Under the pieces are notes generated by a model. That model saw only the letters and a program-made list of their open reading frames with translations, was not told the DNA's origin and searched no databases. DNA of 64,000 bases from Latilactobacillus graminis DSM 20719 (lineage in GTDB: Bacteria > Bacillota > Bacilli > Lactobacillales > Lactobacillaceae), in contig NZ_AYZB01000058.1 of assembly GCF_001436415.1 (NCBI RefSeq), positions 186,001-250,000 of the forward strand, given 5' to 3'. The translations under genes and the position numbers were made by a program. Position 1 is the stretch's first letter, and the number at the start of each line of letters is the position of its first letter. Positions 63,978-64,000 of the stretch are shown one piece after another.

Positions 63978-64000
63978 AGTGAAACCTCCAATAGCTTTAC

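Noticed and set aside
1-64000. tRNA, rRNA, CRISPR, insertion sequence or prophage
   Set aside because: No cloverleaf-like segments, no spaced direct repeats, no transposase, integrase or phage structural genes were seen on reading both strands.

Overview
The window is a gap-free stretch of chromosome from a low-GC Gram-positive lactic acid bacterium. Gene order (yqeH-yhbY-nadD-yqeK-rsfS, cdaA-cdaR-glmM-glmS, pbpA-rpmG-5-FCL-gluP-yqgQ-glcK, miaA-ynbB-glnR-glnA), AGGAGG-type ribosome sites and dense T-run hairpin terminators point to Lactobacillaceae. Protein character suggests Latilactobacillus (L. sakei/curvatus group); that genus call is inference, as no database was searched. I see no rRNA, tRNA, insertion sequence, prophage, attachment site or CRISPR array. 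No intergenic gap exceeds about 280 bases.

Layout. 1-5.3 kb: ribosome-assembly and NAD cluster, starting inside a 5'-truncated yqeH. 5.4-9.3 kb: 6-phosphogluconate dehydrogenase and an ArlRS-type two-component system. 9.3-16.3 kb: YidC insertase and acylphosphatase (minus strand), an rRNA methyltransferase, an HD protein, an HxlR regulator and pheST behind a phenylalanine T-box. 16.4-21.8 kb: mltG, udk, greA, the LiaFSR envelope-stress system and a cysteine-free HesB-like protein. 21.8-26.8 kb: a YhdH oxidoreductase and the potABCD polyamine importer. 26.8-32.7 kb: cdaA-cdaR-glmM (c-di-AMP synthesis linked to amino-sugar supply), then glmS with repressor-like operator sites. 32.7-36.8 kb: a probable vitamin B6 salvage locus: pdxK-type kinase, ECF S component and DUF436 protein, divergent from a MocR/PdxR regulator and a TIM-barrel protein. 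36.8-48 kb: GNAT, DUF554, LURP-one, HAD phosphatase, ung, pta, tsaE, EamA transporter, two nucleases, murB and a CPA1 antiporter. 48-56.3 kb: YfhO, the class B PBP and the conserved rpmG-to-glcK group. 56.5-64 kb: DUF3042, miaA, ynbB, an XRE regulator coupled to a Tag-like protein, glnRA, a flavoprotein with a tiny coupled partner, and an FMN reductase.

Most of the window is ordinary core genome. The main points of interest are: the B6 locus, which has a 28-bp perfect palindrome on the pdxK promoter, paired upstream repeats and two proteins of unknown function; a rhomboid-family protein lacking both catalytic residues; a Tag-family protein lacking the catalytic glutamate and most of the zinc site; a flavoprotein with an added C-terminal helix followed by a 55-residue acidic ORF; and an orphan promoter-to-terminator unit at about 43.3-43.5 kb whose promoter carries an inverted repeat. 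Regulatory calls rest on motif matching by eye.
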